A DNA stretch of 64,000 bases, taken from Microlunatus sagamiharensis. GTDB taxonomy: Bacteria; Actinomycetota; Actinomycetes; Propionibacteriales; Propionibacteriaceae. The stretch spans positions 4,340,001 through 4,404,000 of the forward strand of contig NZ_LT629799.1 of the NCBI RefSeq assembly GCF_900105785.1, read 5' to 3'. The translations under genes were made by a program, and so were the position numbers. Under the pieces are notes generated by a model. It saw only the letters and a list, made by a program, of their open reading frames with translations, was not told the DNA's origin and ran no database searches. Shown in pieces: positions 40,535-48,859 of the stretch (position 1 is the first letter of the stretch; every line of letters begins with the position of its first letter).

Positions 40535-41563
40535 TCAGAGAACGTCAGCCAGCCCGAGCGCCACGGCCAGCTCGTCGGCCGTGACCGCGCCGGGCTGCTG
40601 CCCGCGGGCCGCCGCCTGCCGGACGAGCGTGGCCAGGCGCGCGTTGAACGGGGCCTCGGTGCCGTGGGCGTGCGCGATCCGCGCGACCTCGCCGTTGAGG
40701 TAGTCGGTCTCGACGTTGCCGGTGCCGCGCTGGAGGGATTGCCAGGTCGAGCCTCCGACGTCGTCGGGGACGCCCGGCACGTGGTGCATCGTGAAGGCGG
40801 CCGCGCGGGCCGCGCTCTCTTCGGCGTCGGGGGTGACCTCGATGCCCGCCGCGTCGAGGACCGTCCGTGCCTCCGCCTCGAGCGCCGCGGCCAGCCGACC
40901 CGAGCCGCCCTTCGGGCCGACGAGCGCCTGGAGGCCGTTGCCGAGGTTGGAGATCAGCTTGCGGTACTTCCACGGCATCACGTCGGCGGGCAGCGGGACG
41001 TCGAAGTTCGCGGCCTCGAGGTCGCCCGCCACCTCCTGCAGCAGCGCATGGTCCCGCCCCTGCGGCACCGAGCCGAGGTGCAGCATCCCGGACTTCGGCC
41101 CACCCCGGATGATCACCTCGCCGGGCACGAGGTGCACCGACGGGAGCCAGAGGCAGACGCCGACGACGCGGGCGAAGTACCGCAGCGCGATCGCCTCGGA
41201 GGCGACCCCGTTCAGGGCCATCAGGGCCGGCAGCCGCGACCCGGCGGTGCCCGTCTCCCGGCCGTCCGCGTCCCGGACGGGTGCGTCGGCCCAGGCCGGC
41301 AGCGCCGCCTCGACCTGCTGGGTCTTGGTCGCGAGGACGAGCACGTCGTCCTCGGTCAGCGTCAGCTCGTCGGGCCCGCCGACGGCGGGCACGCGGAGCG
41401 TCACGTCCTCGTCGGGCGTACGCAGGCGCAGCCCGTCGCGCCGCAGCGCGTCCAGGTGCGCGCCGCGGGCGACGAGGACGACGTCGCGGCCGGCCTGGTG
41501 GAGCCGGCCGCCGATCGACCCTCCGATCGCCCCGGCCCCGATGATCACGTAGCGCTTCGGCAC
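40535..41563 (-). CDS. Ketopantoate reductase family protein (PanE/ApbA-like)
   Basis: A 342-residue NAD(P)-dependent oxidoreductase. The Rossmann motif GAGAIGGSIGGRLHQAG is at about 9-25; KTQQVEAAL holds the catalytic Lys region, and PWKYRKLISNLGNGL supplies the C-terminal helix with Lys and Asn. The family reduces ketopantoate in coenzyme A synthesis, but many actinobacterial members have other 2-keto acid substrates. No pan genes adjoin, so the substrate is left open. The C-terminal domain (EEDAARAAAFTM region) is intact. Convergent with the DsrE gene. Confidence 0.86.
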   Translation of the reverse strand: MPKRYVIIGAGAIGGSIGGRLHQAGRDVVLVARGAHLDALRRDGLRLRTPDEDVTLRVPAVGGPDELTLTEDDVLVLATKTQQVEAALPAWADAPVRDADGRETGTAGSRLPALMALNGVASEAIALRYFARVVGVCLWLPSVHLVPGEVIIRGGPKSGMLHLGSVPQGRDHALLQEVAGDLEAANFDVPLPADVMPWKYRKLISNLGNGLQALVGPKGGSGRLAAALEAEARTVLDAAGIEVTPDAEESAARAAAFTMHHVPGVPDDVGGSTWQSLQRGTGNVETDYLNGEVARIAHAHGTEAPFNARLATLVRQAAARGQQPGAVTADELAVALGLADVL

Positions 41564-41622
41564 CGGGCCACGCTAGTCGTCCGTCGGGGACGGCCCGGCC
41601 CCCGCCCCGATACCCTGGACGA

Positions 41623-42117
41623 GTGCCGTTCGAGATCCCTGATGGGCTGAACCCCTCCGTCAACCGCCTGGCCTGGCTCGTGGGCCGCTGGGAGGGGACG
41701 GGCAAGGGCGTCTACCCGGGCGTCGAGGAGTTCGACTTCGGCCAGCAGGTCGACTTCGCCCACAACGGCGGCGACTTCCTGCACTACCTCTCGCAGACCT
41801 TCGAGGTGGACGCCGACGGCAAGGCCGTCCGTCCGCTGTCGATGGAGACCGGCTTCTGGCGCCCCCAGGCCGACGACAACCTCGAGGTCGTCATGTGCCA
41901 CCCCACCGGGGTCGCCGAGGTCTGGTACGGCAAGATCACCGGCGCCAAGATCGAGCTGACCACCGACGCCGTCGTGCGCACGCCGACCGCCGAGGAGTAC
42001 ACCGCCGGTCAGCGTCTCTACGGGCTCGTCGAGGGCGACCTGCTCTGGACCCTCGACAAGGCCTCCGGTGGCCACCCGCTGCAGAACCACCTCTGGGCGC
42101 GCCTGCGCCGGGTCTGA
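41623..42117 (+). CDS. Nitrobindin-like heme-binding protein
   Basis: A 164-residue beta-barrel with fatty-acid-binding-protein fold, of the nitrobindin/THAP4 family that binds heme and isomerises peroxynitrite. LAWLVGRWEGTGKGVYPG near 17-34 is the family N-terminus, FWRPQADDNLEVVMCHPTG follows, and the heme-ligating His is probably the last one in HPLQNHLWARLRRV. GTG 41623 follows TACCCT by 6 bases (leaderless). In mycobacteria the same protein (Rv0813c) lies beside the sseC-cysA2 pair, and here the neighbourhood is similar. A redox or NO-defence role with mycothiol is inferred. Confidence 0.9.
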   Translation: MPFEIPDGLNPSVNRLAWLVGRWEGTGKGVYPGVEEFDFGQQVDFAHNGGDFLHYLSQTFEVDADGKAVRPLSMETGFWRPQADDNLEVVMCHPTGVAEVWYGKITGAKIELTTDAVVRTPTAEEYTAGQRLYGLVEGDLLWTLDKASGGHPLQNHLWARLRRV

Positions 42118-42164
42118 GCCTGCGGCGCGGGAAGAATCCGTGCCTCCGGGGCGCTGACGCACGT

Positions 42165-43148
42165 ATGAGCGACGAGCGTCAGCCCAGCCCCGTGGTGGCC
42201 GAGGAAGGCCGCGACGCCGGGGTCGCGTGGCACTACGGCGACCCGGTGCGTGAGCAGCGGGCGCTCGAGCGCGGGACGGGCCGCGTCGATCTGTCGCACC
42301 GCGGCGTGCTGCGGGTGACCGGGCCCGACCGGCTGACCTGGCTGCACTCGCTGACCACGCAGCACCTCCTCGGCCTGGCGCCGGGGCAGGGCACGACGAC
42401 GCTCGTGCTCTCCCCGCAGGGCCACGTCGAGCACGCCCTGCACGGCGTCGACGACGGCACCACGTTCTGGGCCCACACCGAGCCGGGCGCGGCGGCCGCG
42501 GCCGCCGCCTGGCTCGACTCGATGCGGTTCATGATGCGGGTCGAGGTCGCCGACGTGAGCGACGAGGTCGCCGTGGTCTGGAGCGCCGACCCGACGGCGA
42601 CCCACGACGCCGCGTTCGCCGTACGCCGCGCCGCAGACTCGCTGGGCGGCGCCGAGCTGCTGGTGCCCCGCGCGCGGCTCGACGAGGTGCTGACCGGTCC
42701 GCTCGCCGGCACCTGGGCGTTCGAGGCGCTGCGTATCGCCGCCGGCGTGCCCAGGGTCGGGGTCGACACCGACCACCGCACCATCCCGAACGAGGCCGGG
42801 CTGCTCGGCGTTGCGGTGCACCTCGACAAGGGCTGCTACCGCGGCCAGGAGACCGTCGCCCGCGTGCACACGCTCGGTCGCCCGCCGCGGCGCCTCGTGC
42901 TGCTGCTCCTCGACGGCAGCGCCGAGCGGCTGCCGGAGGTGGGCTCGGCGCTCACCCTGGATGGCCGGGCGGTCGGCTTCGTCGGCAGCGCAGCCCGCCA
43001 CCACGAGCTCGGGGCGGTCGCCCTCGGGCTGGTGAAGCGCAACGTGGCGGTCGACGCCACCCTGCTGGCCGACGGCATCGCCGCGGCGCAGGAGGTGCTG
43101 GTCGACCCCGAGGTCGGGCTGCACGTGCGCCCCCGGCTCACCGTCTGA
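42165..43148 (+). CDS. ygfZ: YgfZ-type folate-binding protein
   Basis: A 327-residue GcvT-superfamily protein implicated in repair or assembly of iron-sulfur clusters with tetrahydrofolate. The diagnostic KGCYRGQETVARVHTLG is near residue 225; its Cys and adjacent YxGQE are family hallmarks, preceded by an RIAAGVPRVGVDTDHRTIPNE region. ATG 42165 is the first start after the nitrobindin stop. It may be cotranscribed with the nitrobindin gene 47 bp upstream. It belongs to the same sulfur/redox region as the rhodanese and MoaD-like genes. Confidence 0.93.
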   Translation: MSDERQPSPVVAEEGRDAGVAWHYGDPVREQRALERGTGRVDLSHRGVLRVTGPDRLTWLHSLTTQHLLGLAPGQGTTTLVLSPQGHVEHALHGVDDGTTFWAHTEPGAAAAAAAWLDSMRFMMRVEVADVSDEVAVVWSADPTATHDAAFAVRRAADSLGGAELLVPRARLDEVLTGPLAGTWAFEALRIAAGVPRVGVDTDHRTIPNEAGLLGVAVHLDKGCYRGQETVARVHTLGRPPRRLVLLLLDGSAERLPEVGSALTLDGRAVGFVGSAARHHELGAVALGLVKRNVAVDATLLADGIAAAQEVLVDPEVGLHVRPRLTV

Positions 43149-43185
43149 GCAGGCCGCCTAGGAACCCCTCGTCCTACCCACGTAA

Positions 43186-43200
43186 CGTGTTCGGTACACG
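43186..43200. promoter_or_regulatory. Palindrome upstream of the CsbD gene
   Basis: CGTGT-TCGGT-ACACG is a perfect inverted repeat with 5-bp arms, 21 bp before the CsbD ATG and over the probable promoter region. It may be a regulator's site; no clear sigma factor boxes were recognised. Confidence 0.4.
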
Positions 43201-43221
43201 TCGTCGTCGAAGGGAGTCAGC

Positions 43222-43413
43222 ATGGGTATCGGGGACAAGATCTCGAACAAGGCGGAGGAGCTCGGCGGCAAGGTCAAGGAAGCCGCCGGCGACGCCACTG
43301 ACAACGAGCGCCTGCAGGCCGAGGGTCAGTCCGACCAGGCCTCGGGCCAGACGAAGCAGGCCGGCGAGAACGTCAAGGACGCCGCCGCCAACGTCAAGGA
43401 CGCCTTCAAGTAG
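43222..43413 (+). CDS. CsbD family stress protein
   Basis: A 63-residue hydrophilic protein. MGIGDKISNKAEELGGKVKE and GDATDNERLQAEGQSDQASG are the CsbD pattern of a short, helical, stress-induced protein of unknown activity. GAAGGGAGTCAG precedes ATG 43222. The rest of the chain is Lys/Asp-rich. Expression is usually under general stress control in this family; the palindrome at 43186-43200 may be involved. A strong terminator follows. Confidence 0.92.
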   Translation: MGIGDKISNKAEELGGKVKEAAGDATDNERLQAEGQSDQASGQTKQAGENVKDAAANVKDAFK

Positions 43414-43429
43414 CACCGGCTCCTCGACC

Positions 43430-43456
43430 CAGCCGCCACCGTCACGGTGGCGGCTG
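43430..43456 (+). terminator. Terminator after the CsbD gene
   Basis: CAGCCGCCACCG (43430-43441) and CGGTGGCGGCTG (43445-43456) are perfect complements around a 3-base loop, 17 bases after the CsbD stop. Confidence 0.85.
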
Positions 43457-43534
43457 AGTCGTCTCCGGACCGGGTAACGCCCGGCAGCGACACCGCCCAG
43501 CACCGACCGCCAGCACCCGAGCACGAGGAACCCC

Positions 43535-44404
43535 ATGAGCGAACCGACCGCCGACGCGGCTGCGTCGACCACCGACGACGCCGCGGAGCGCCCCGCCGCG
43601 CCCACCGACACCACGGCCACCGCCGCCGACGCGCCGAGCGTCACGCCGGGCGACACCGCCGACGACGCCGGGACGCCGCCGGCCGGCGCGCCCTCCACCC
43701 CCGGCGCGGCCACCGCGGACGGGGACGCTGCCACGTCCACCCCGGCCCGTCGGACGACGCCGCGTAAGACGACGCCGCGCAAGACGACCCCGCGCAAGAC
43801 GACGACGGCGCGCAAGACGGCGACCCCGCGCAAGACCTCCGGCACGGCGGCGGCGCGCACGACGACGGCGCGGAAGACGGCCGGCACCCCGGCCCCCACG
43901 CCCCAGTCGGGCGCCGAGACGCCGGACAGCCCGCTCGACGCGCCGAACAACAAGCAGGCGCTCCCCGCCGAGACCGCCGAGCGTCTGACGCGTCGCCCCG
44001 CCGGCCGTACGCGGAAGGCCGCGCCCCCGGCGCCGTCGGCCCCGGCCGTCGACACGCCGGTGAGCGACGTCATCACCGAGATCGACAACCAGGTCGACGC
44101 CCAGGGCGACCAGCTCGAGGTCCTGCGCCGCGCGCTCGACGCCGCCGAGCAGCGCCTGTCCCGCCTCGAGGCGTCGGTCCAGGCAGCTGCCGCCACGACC
44201 GGTGCGCCGGCCCCCGCCGCCGCCACGGGTAGCGCGAGCGACGGGGTCGCCCCGAAGAAGGCCGACAAGAAGTCGGAGTCCAAGAAGGACGACAAGAAGA
44301 CGTCCAAGAAGGACGGCAAGAAGGACGACAAGAAGTCCAAGTCCAAGAAGGACGACAAGAAGTCGTCCAAGAAGGACGACAAGAAGAAGAGCAAGAAGAA
44401 GTAG
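43535..44404 (+). CDS. Histone-like, lysine-rich protein with central coiled coil
   Basis: A 289-residue protein in three parts. Residues 1-68 are acidic and Thr/Ala-rich. Residues 69-125 hold TPRKT/TARKT repeats reminiscent of H1-like tails. Residues 170-215 form a probable coiled coil (VITEIDNQVDAQGDQLEVLR). The last 50 residues are nearly all Lys, Asp and Ser (KKDDKKSSKKDDKK). No signal peptide or membrane segment. I do not recognise the exact family. The composition suggests a DNA- or polyphosphate-binding nucleoid protein, but no activity is shown. The minus-strand frame 43174-44394 is a shadow caused by the Lys codons. Confidence 0.75.
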   Translation: MSEPTADAAASTTDDAAERPAAPTDTTATAADAPSVTPGDTADDAGTPPAGAPSTPGAATADGDAATSTPARRTTPRKTTPRKTTPRKTTTARKTATPRKTSGTAAARTTTARKTAGTPAPTPQSGAETPDSPLDAPNNKQALPAETAERLTRRPAGRTRKAAPPAPSAPAVDTPVSDVITEIDNQVDAQGDQLEVLRRALDAAEQRLSRLEASVQAAAATTGAPAPAAATGSASDGVAPKKADKKSESKKDDKKTSKKDGKKDDKKSKSKKDDKKSSKKDDKKKSKKK

Positions 44405-44415
44405 CGGACGCCCCG

Positions 44416-45393
44416 CTACGCCCCGATGCCCTCCAGCGTCGGGGCGTAGGGGCGGACCTCGCCCACCGGGCGCCCCCCGCCCAGCACCGCCACGCGCGAC
44501 TGGCTCCGCAGCACCTCGGCGTCGAGCCCCAGGCGCATCAGGACCGCGGCCATGACCACCGCCCGGCCGCGCGTCGAGCCGTCGTCGATCTTGAGCGCGA
44601 CCCCGCGCCCGTCGGGCAGCCCGACCGCGTACACCGACTCCGCACCCGCCTTGGCCACGATCCCGGGCAGGCCCTGGTGCAGCGCCAGCTCGTCTCGCCG
44701 CGTCCCCGAGACGTACGCCGGGTGCGCGCGGACCGCGTCCGCCACCTTCTGCTCCGTCGGCTCCGTGCTCGCCGCGAGGCGGCCGAAGGAGCGCGCGAGC
44801 GCCGTGAGCGACAGCGCCCACAGCGGGGCGCCGCAGCCGTCCACCGCCGGGCCCGACGGCTTCTCGCCGGCCAGGTCGGCGAGGGCCTCCTCGATCGCTC
44901 GTTGCACCGGGTGCGACGGCTCCAGGTAGGTCCCGGTCGGTGCGCCCGAGCGGACCGCCGTGAGCAGCATCCCCGCGTGCTTGCCCGAGCAGTTCATGGC
45001 CAGGCGCGACCGCTGCCCGCCGGCGCGCAGCAGCTCCTCCTTGGCCAGGTCGTCCAGCGGCCAGTCCGGCGGGTCCTGCAGCGCGTCCTCGTCGAGGCCG
45101 GCCAGCCCGAGGATGCGCGCCGCGCCCTCGCGGTGGAAGACCTCCCCGGAGTGCGAGGCGGACGTCAGCGCCAGCAGCTCGTCGGAGAGGTCGAGCCCGG
45201 CGCGCACCATGCCGACGGCCTGCAGCGGCTTGTTGGAGCTGCGGGGGTAGACGAGCGCGTCCGGGTCGCCGAGCGAGGCGAGCAGCGAACCGTCCGGCCC
45301 GGTCACCGCCACGCGACCGTGGTGGACGCTCTCCACCAGGCCGTCACGGACGACCTCGACGAGGACCGGGTCTGTGTCGAAGGGGTGCAGCAC
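44416..45393 (-). CDS. Asparaginase II family protein
   Basis: A 325-residue protein of the thermolabile/R. etli-type L-asparaginase II family (PF06089), which is unrelated to the classic tetrameric enzyme. YPRSSNKPLQAVGMVRAG is near 48-65, LTSASHSGEVFHREG, NCSGKHAGMLL and DGCGAPLWALSL are the conserved active-site blocks. GTG 45393 follows TAGGGT by 7 bases, so it is preferred over an upstream in-frame ATG that would add a basic, non-conserved stretch. Divergent from the HAD/GH65 operon. Confidence 0.9.
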   Translation of the reverse strand: MLHPFDTDPVLVEVVRDGLVESVHHGRVAVTGPDGSLLASLGDPDALVYPRSSNKPLQAVGMVRAGLDLSDELLALTSASHSGEVFHREGAARILGLAGLDEDALQDPPDWPLDDLAKEELLRAGGQRSRLAMNCSGKHAGMLLTAVRSGAPTGTYLEPSHPVQRAIEEALADLAGEKPSGPAVDGCGAPLWALSLTALARSFGRLAASTEPTEQKVADAVRAHPAYVSGTRRDELALHQGLPGIVAKAGAESVYAVGLPDGRGVALKIDDGSTRGRAVVMAAVLMRLGLDAEVLRSQSRVAVLGGGRPVGEVRPYAPTLEGIGA

Positions 45394-45471
45394 GGGCCAG
45401 ACCCTAGACCTCCGCCCAGCGCGCGCCGATCGGCGCCTTTGACCTGACATCTCCCTCTAGGCTTGTGCCCC

Positions 45472-46188
45472 GTGGACTGGCACGACTACGACGCTGCGCT
45501 GTTCGACCTCGACGGCGTCCTCACGCCCACGGCGGAGGTGCACATGCGCGCCTGGCGGGACCTGTTCACCGACTACCTCACGCTGCGCGGGATCACCGAC
45601 CGCCCGTACGTGGAGTCGGACTACTTCGACCACATCGACGGCAAGCCGCGCTACGACGGCGTGCGGGACTTCCTCGCCTCGCGCGACCTGACGCTGCCTG
45701 AGGGCGAGCCCTCCGACGGCTCCGACGCCGACACGGTGTGCGGGCTGGGCAACCGCAAGAACGACTTCTTCGCCGCCGCCCTCGCGGCGGAGGGCGTCGA
45801 GCCGTACGCGGGCTCGGTCGCGCTGCTCGACCACCTCGCGACGACCGGTACCAAGGTCGCGGTGGTGTCCTCCTCGCGCAACGCCCCGGCCGTGCTCGAG
45901 GCTGCCGGCCTCGCGGACCGCTTCGAGGTCGTCGTCGACGGCCAGGTCGCGGCCGAGGCGGGGCTGCCGGGCAAGCCCGCACCCGACACCTACCTCGAGG
46001 GCGCGCGGCGCCTCGGGGTCGAGCCGGGCCGCGCCGTCGTCTTCGAGGACGCGGTCTCGGGCGTTCGGGCCGGGCACGACGGCGGGTTCGGGCTCGTGGT
46101 CGGGGTCGACCGCGGCGCCGGGACGGACGCCCTCACCGACGGCGGCGCCGACCGCGTCGTCACCGACCTCGCCGAGCTGGTCGGCTGA
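45472..46188 (+). CDS. pgmB: Beta-phosphoglucomutase (HAD family)
   Basis: A 238-residue HAD phosphatase-fold enzyme. Motif I is FDLDGVLTPTAEVHM (nucleophile Asp in DLDG), motif II is VAVVSSSRNAP, the Lys is in LPGKPAPDTY, and motif IV is VFEDAVSGVRAG. The cap region and length fit beta-phosphoglucomutases, which turn beta-glucose 1-phosphate into glucose 6-phosphate. GTG 45472 is preferred over a codon three triplets upstream. It overlaps the following GH65 phosphorylase by 1 base (TGATG), so the phosphorylase product is passed straight to this enzyme. Confidence 0.9.
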   Translation: MDWHDYDAALFDLDGVLTPTAEVHMRAWRDLFTDYLTLRGITDRPYVESDYFDHIDGKPRYDGVRDFLASRDLTLPEGEPSDGSDADTVCGLGNRKNDFFAAALAAEGVEPYAGSVALLDHLATTGTKVAVVSSSRNAPAVLEAAGLADRFEVVVDGQVAAEAGLPGKPAPDTYLEGARRLGVEPGRAVVFEDAVSGVRAGHDGGFGLVVGVDRGAGTDALTDGGADRVVTDLAELVG

Positions 46189-48692
46189 TGCGCGGCGCCC
46201 ACGAGGACACGCCCGCGCTGCATCGCGACCCGCTCGACCGGGTCCGCTTCCCGGTCCGGGACTGGGGGCTGAGCGAGACGGTCTACAGCGCCGAGGACCT
46301 CGGGGTGACCGAGACGCTCTTCGCCGTCGGCAACGGCTACCTCGGCATGCGGGGCAACGTGGAGGAGGGGCGCGAGACGTACGCGCACGGGACCTTCATC
46401 AACGGCTTCCACGAGACCTACCCGATCCGGCACGCGGAGGAGGCCTTCGGCTTCGCCAAGGTCGGCCAGACGATCGTCAACGTCCCCGACAACAAGACGA
46501 TCAAGCTCTACGTCGACGACGAGCCGCTGCTGCTGCCGGTCGCCGACCTCGAGAGCTACGACCGGACGCTCGACTTCCGCGAGGGTGTCCTGCGGCGCAG
46601 CATCGTCTGGCGCACGCCGGCGGGCAAGCGGGTCCAGGTGACGTCGAGCCGGATGGTCAGCTTCACCCAGCGCCACCTCGCGATCATGACCTTCGAGGTC
46701 ACGATGCTCGACGACTCCGCCCCGGTCGTGATCTCCAGCCAGACGCTCAACCGGCAGGACGGGCGCGACGAGTACCACGTGCGCTCGGCGGCGATGGGGG
46801 AGGGCAACCTCGCCGACCCGCGCAAGGCCGAGGGCTTCGCGGAGCGCGTGCTCGAGCCCCAGATGCACTGGGCCGACGGCACCCGGCTGATGATCGGCTA
46901 CCGCTGCGCACGCTCGGGCATGACGCTCGCCGTCGGCGTCGACCACCGGATCGACACCGAGAACGCCTACACCGAGCACATCAGCGCCGACGAGGACACC
47001 GGCAAGATGGTCTACCGCGTGCAGGCGTCGCGCGGGCAGACGATCACCGTGACCAAGACGGTCGCCTACCACACCTCGCGCGGCGTCCCCGTGCGCGAGC
47101 TGAGCGACCGCTGCCGGCGCACGCTCGACCGCGTCCTCGTCCAGGGCGTCGATCGCGAGCTCACCGCCCAGCGCGACTGGCTCGACGCCTACTGGGACCG
47201 TTCCGACGTCGTCCTGCACGACCAGCCCGAGCTGCAGCAGGCCGTCCGCTGGAACCTCTTCCAGGTCGCCCAGGCCGCCGCGCGCGCCGAGCAGTCGGGG
47301 GTGCCCGCCAAGGGCGTCACCGGCTCGGGCTACAGCGGGCACTACTTCTGGGACACCGAGATCTACGTCCTGCCGTTCCTGTCGTACACCTCGCCCGCGA
47401 TGGCGCGCAGCGCGATGCGGTTCCGCTACCAGCTGCTCGGCGCCGCCCGGCAGCGGGCGCGCGAGCTCACCCAGGCCGGCGCGCTCTACCCCTGGCGCAC
47501 GATCAACGGCTCGGAGGCCTCGGCTTACTACGCCGCCGGCACCGCTCAGTACCACATCGACGCCGACGTGGCCTACGCCCTGTGCAAGTACGTGGCGGCC
47601 AGCGGCGACCACGACTTCATGAACCGCGAGGGCATCGACATCCTCGTCGAGACCGCCCGGATGTGGGCCGACCTCGGCTTCTGGCGCGAGAACGGCGACG
47701 GGCGCCGCAGCTTCCACATCCACGGCGTCACCGGGCCCGACGAGTACACGACCGTGGTGAACGACAACCTCTTCACCAACGTCATGGCCCGCTTCAACCT
47801 CGACAAGGCCTCCTGGTACCTCGGCTGGATGAAGACCGAGGCGCCCGAGGCGTACGCCCGCGCCGTCGAGCGGCTGCACGTCCACGACGGCGAGGCCGCC
47901 GAGTGGACCGAGGCCGCCCGGGCGATGACGATCCTCTTCGACCCGGTCACCGGCATCAACCCGCAGGACTCGCTCTTCCTCGACCGGGAGGTGTGGGACC
48001 TCGCGCACACGCCGATGGACAAGCGGCCGCTGCTGCTGCACTACCACCCGCTGGTGATCTACCGCTTCCAGGTGCTCAAGCAGGCCGACGTGGTGCTGGC
48101 GCTGTTCCTGCAGGGCGACCACTTCACCGCCGAGCAGAAGCGGGTCGACTTCGAGTACTACGACCCGATCACCACCGGCGACTCCACGCTCTCCGGCGTC
48201 GTGCAGTCCATCGTCGCGGCCGAGGTGGGCTACGCCGACCTGGCGCTGCGCTACTTCACCAGCTCGCTCTACGTCGACCTGGCCAACCTGCACGGCAACA
48301 CCAGCGACGGCGTGCACGTGGCCTCGACCGGCGGGGTGTGGAACGCGCTGGTCTACGGCTTCGCCGGGATGCGCGACTACGACGGCGTGATCACCTTCGA
48401 CCCGCGGCTGCCGGTCGGCTGGTCGGGCCTGTCCTTCATGCTGACGCTGCTCGGCACGCGGGTGCGGGTCGACCTCGAGCCGGGCCGGATCGGCTTCGAG
48501 GTCGTCGCGGGCAGCCGCGCCGAGGTCAGCGTGCGCGGTCACCGCGTGGTCGTCACCGCGGCCGAGGAGGTCTGGGTGCCGCTGGAGGACCAGGGCCCGC
48601 GCCTCAGCGGACCCCTCGGCGCCCGCGGGGGCGAGCGCCGTCCGGACGGCACGCTGATCACCGCGAGCGTCCCGCAGGCCACGCTCGTTTAA
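46188..48692 (+). CDS. Glycoside hydrolase family 65 disaccharide phosphorylase
   Basis: An 834-residue family-65 phosphorylase that cleaves an alpha-glucoside such as maltose, trehalose or kojibiose with phosphate to give beta-glucose 1-phosphate. The N-terminal super-beta-sandwich has LFAVGNGYLGMRGNVEEG; the (alpha/alpha)6 barrel holds HIHGVTGPDEYTTVVNDNLF, whose Glu is the general acid, and LHYHPLVIYRFQVLKQADVV. The length is at the upper end of the family. ATG 46188 overlaps pgmB. Which disaccharide is used cannot be read from sequence; trehalose and maltose are the main candidates. A REP-like element follows the stop. Confidence 0.92.
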   Translation: MRGAHEDTPALHRDPLDRVRFPVRDWGLSETVYSAEDLGVTETLFAVGNGYLGMRGNVEEGRETYAHGTFINGFHETYPIRHAEEAFGFAKVGQTIVNVPDNKTIKLYVDDEPLLLPVADLESYDRTLDFREGVLRRSIVWRTPAGKRVQVTSSRMVSFTQRHLAIMTFEVTMLDDSAPVVISSQTLNRQDGRDEYHVRSAAMGEGNLADPRKAEGFAERVLEPQMHWADGTRLMIGYRCARSGMTLAVGVDHRIDTENAYTEHISADEDTGKMVYRVQASRGQTITVTKTVAYHTSRGVPVRELSDRCRRTLDRVLVQGVDRELTAQRDWLDAYWDRSDVVLHDQPELQQAVRWNLFQVAQAAARAEQSGVPAKGVTGSGYSGHYFWDTEIYVLPFLSYTSPAMARSAMRFRYQLLGAARQRARELTQAGALYPWRTINGSEASAYYAAGTAQYHIDADVAYALCKYVAASGDHDFMNREGIDILVETARMWADLGFWRENGDGRRSFHIHGVTGPDEYTTVVNDNLFTNVMARFNLDKASWYLGWMKTEAPEAYARAVERLHVHDGEAAEWTEAARAMTILFDPVTGINPQDSLFLDREVWDLAHTPMDKRPLLLHYHPLVIYRFQVLKQADVVLALFLQGDHFTAEQKRVDFEYYDPITTGDSTLSGVVQSIVAAEVGYADLALRYFTSSLYVDLANLHGNTSDGVHVASTGGVWNALVYGFAGMRDYDGVITFDPRLPVGWSGLSFMLTLLGTRVRVDLEPGRIGFEVVAGSRAEVSVRGHRVVVTAAEEVWVPLEDQGPRLSGPLGARGGERRPDGTLITASVPQATLV

Positions 48693-48694
48693 CT

Positions 48695-48811
48695 GCCTCC
48701 GCTCCGCTCCGGCGCGGATCCCGCTCTGACCCGATGCCTTCCTCCCTGCGCGAGCAGGACGAAAAGCGTGTCCTGCTCGCTCCGGTCGTCCAGGCACCGG
48801 CGCGGGATCCG
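48695..48811. repeat. Structured repeat element, copy 1
   Basis: Shares GCCTCCGCTCCGCTCCGGCG at its left end, TTCCTCCCT, a 9-bp hairpin GAGCAGGAC-gaaaagcgt-GTCCTGCTC (48752-48778) and TCCGGTCGTCCAGGC with copy 2 at 50378-50496. Its outer stem pairs 48715-48724 (CGGATCCCGC) with 48802-48811. Lies after the GH65 gene and before the amino-acid permease stop. Confidence 0.8.
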
Positions 48812-48859
48812 GCGGTGGTGCGGTAGCGGGCCCTGGCGATCGGTCCGGAGGCCTGCGCG

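Noticed and set aside
43174-44394. Minus-strand frame of 406 codons full of Leu, Ser and Phe
   Set aside because: It is the complement of Lys-rich codons of the gene at 43535-44404; no start or domain supports it.
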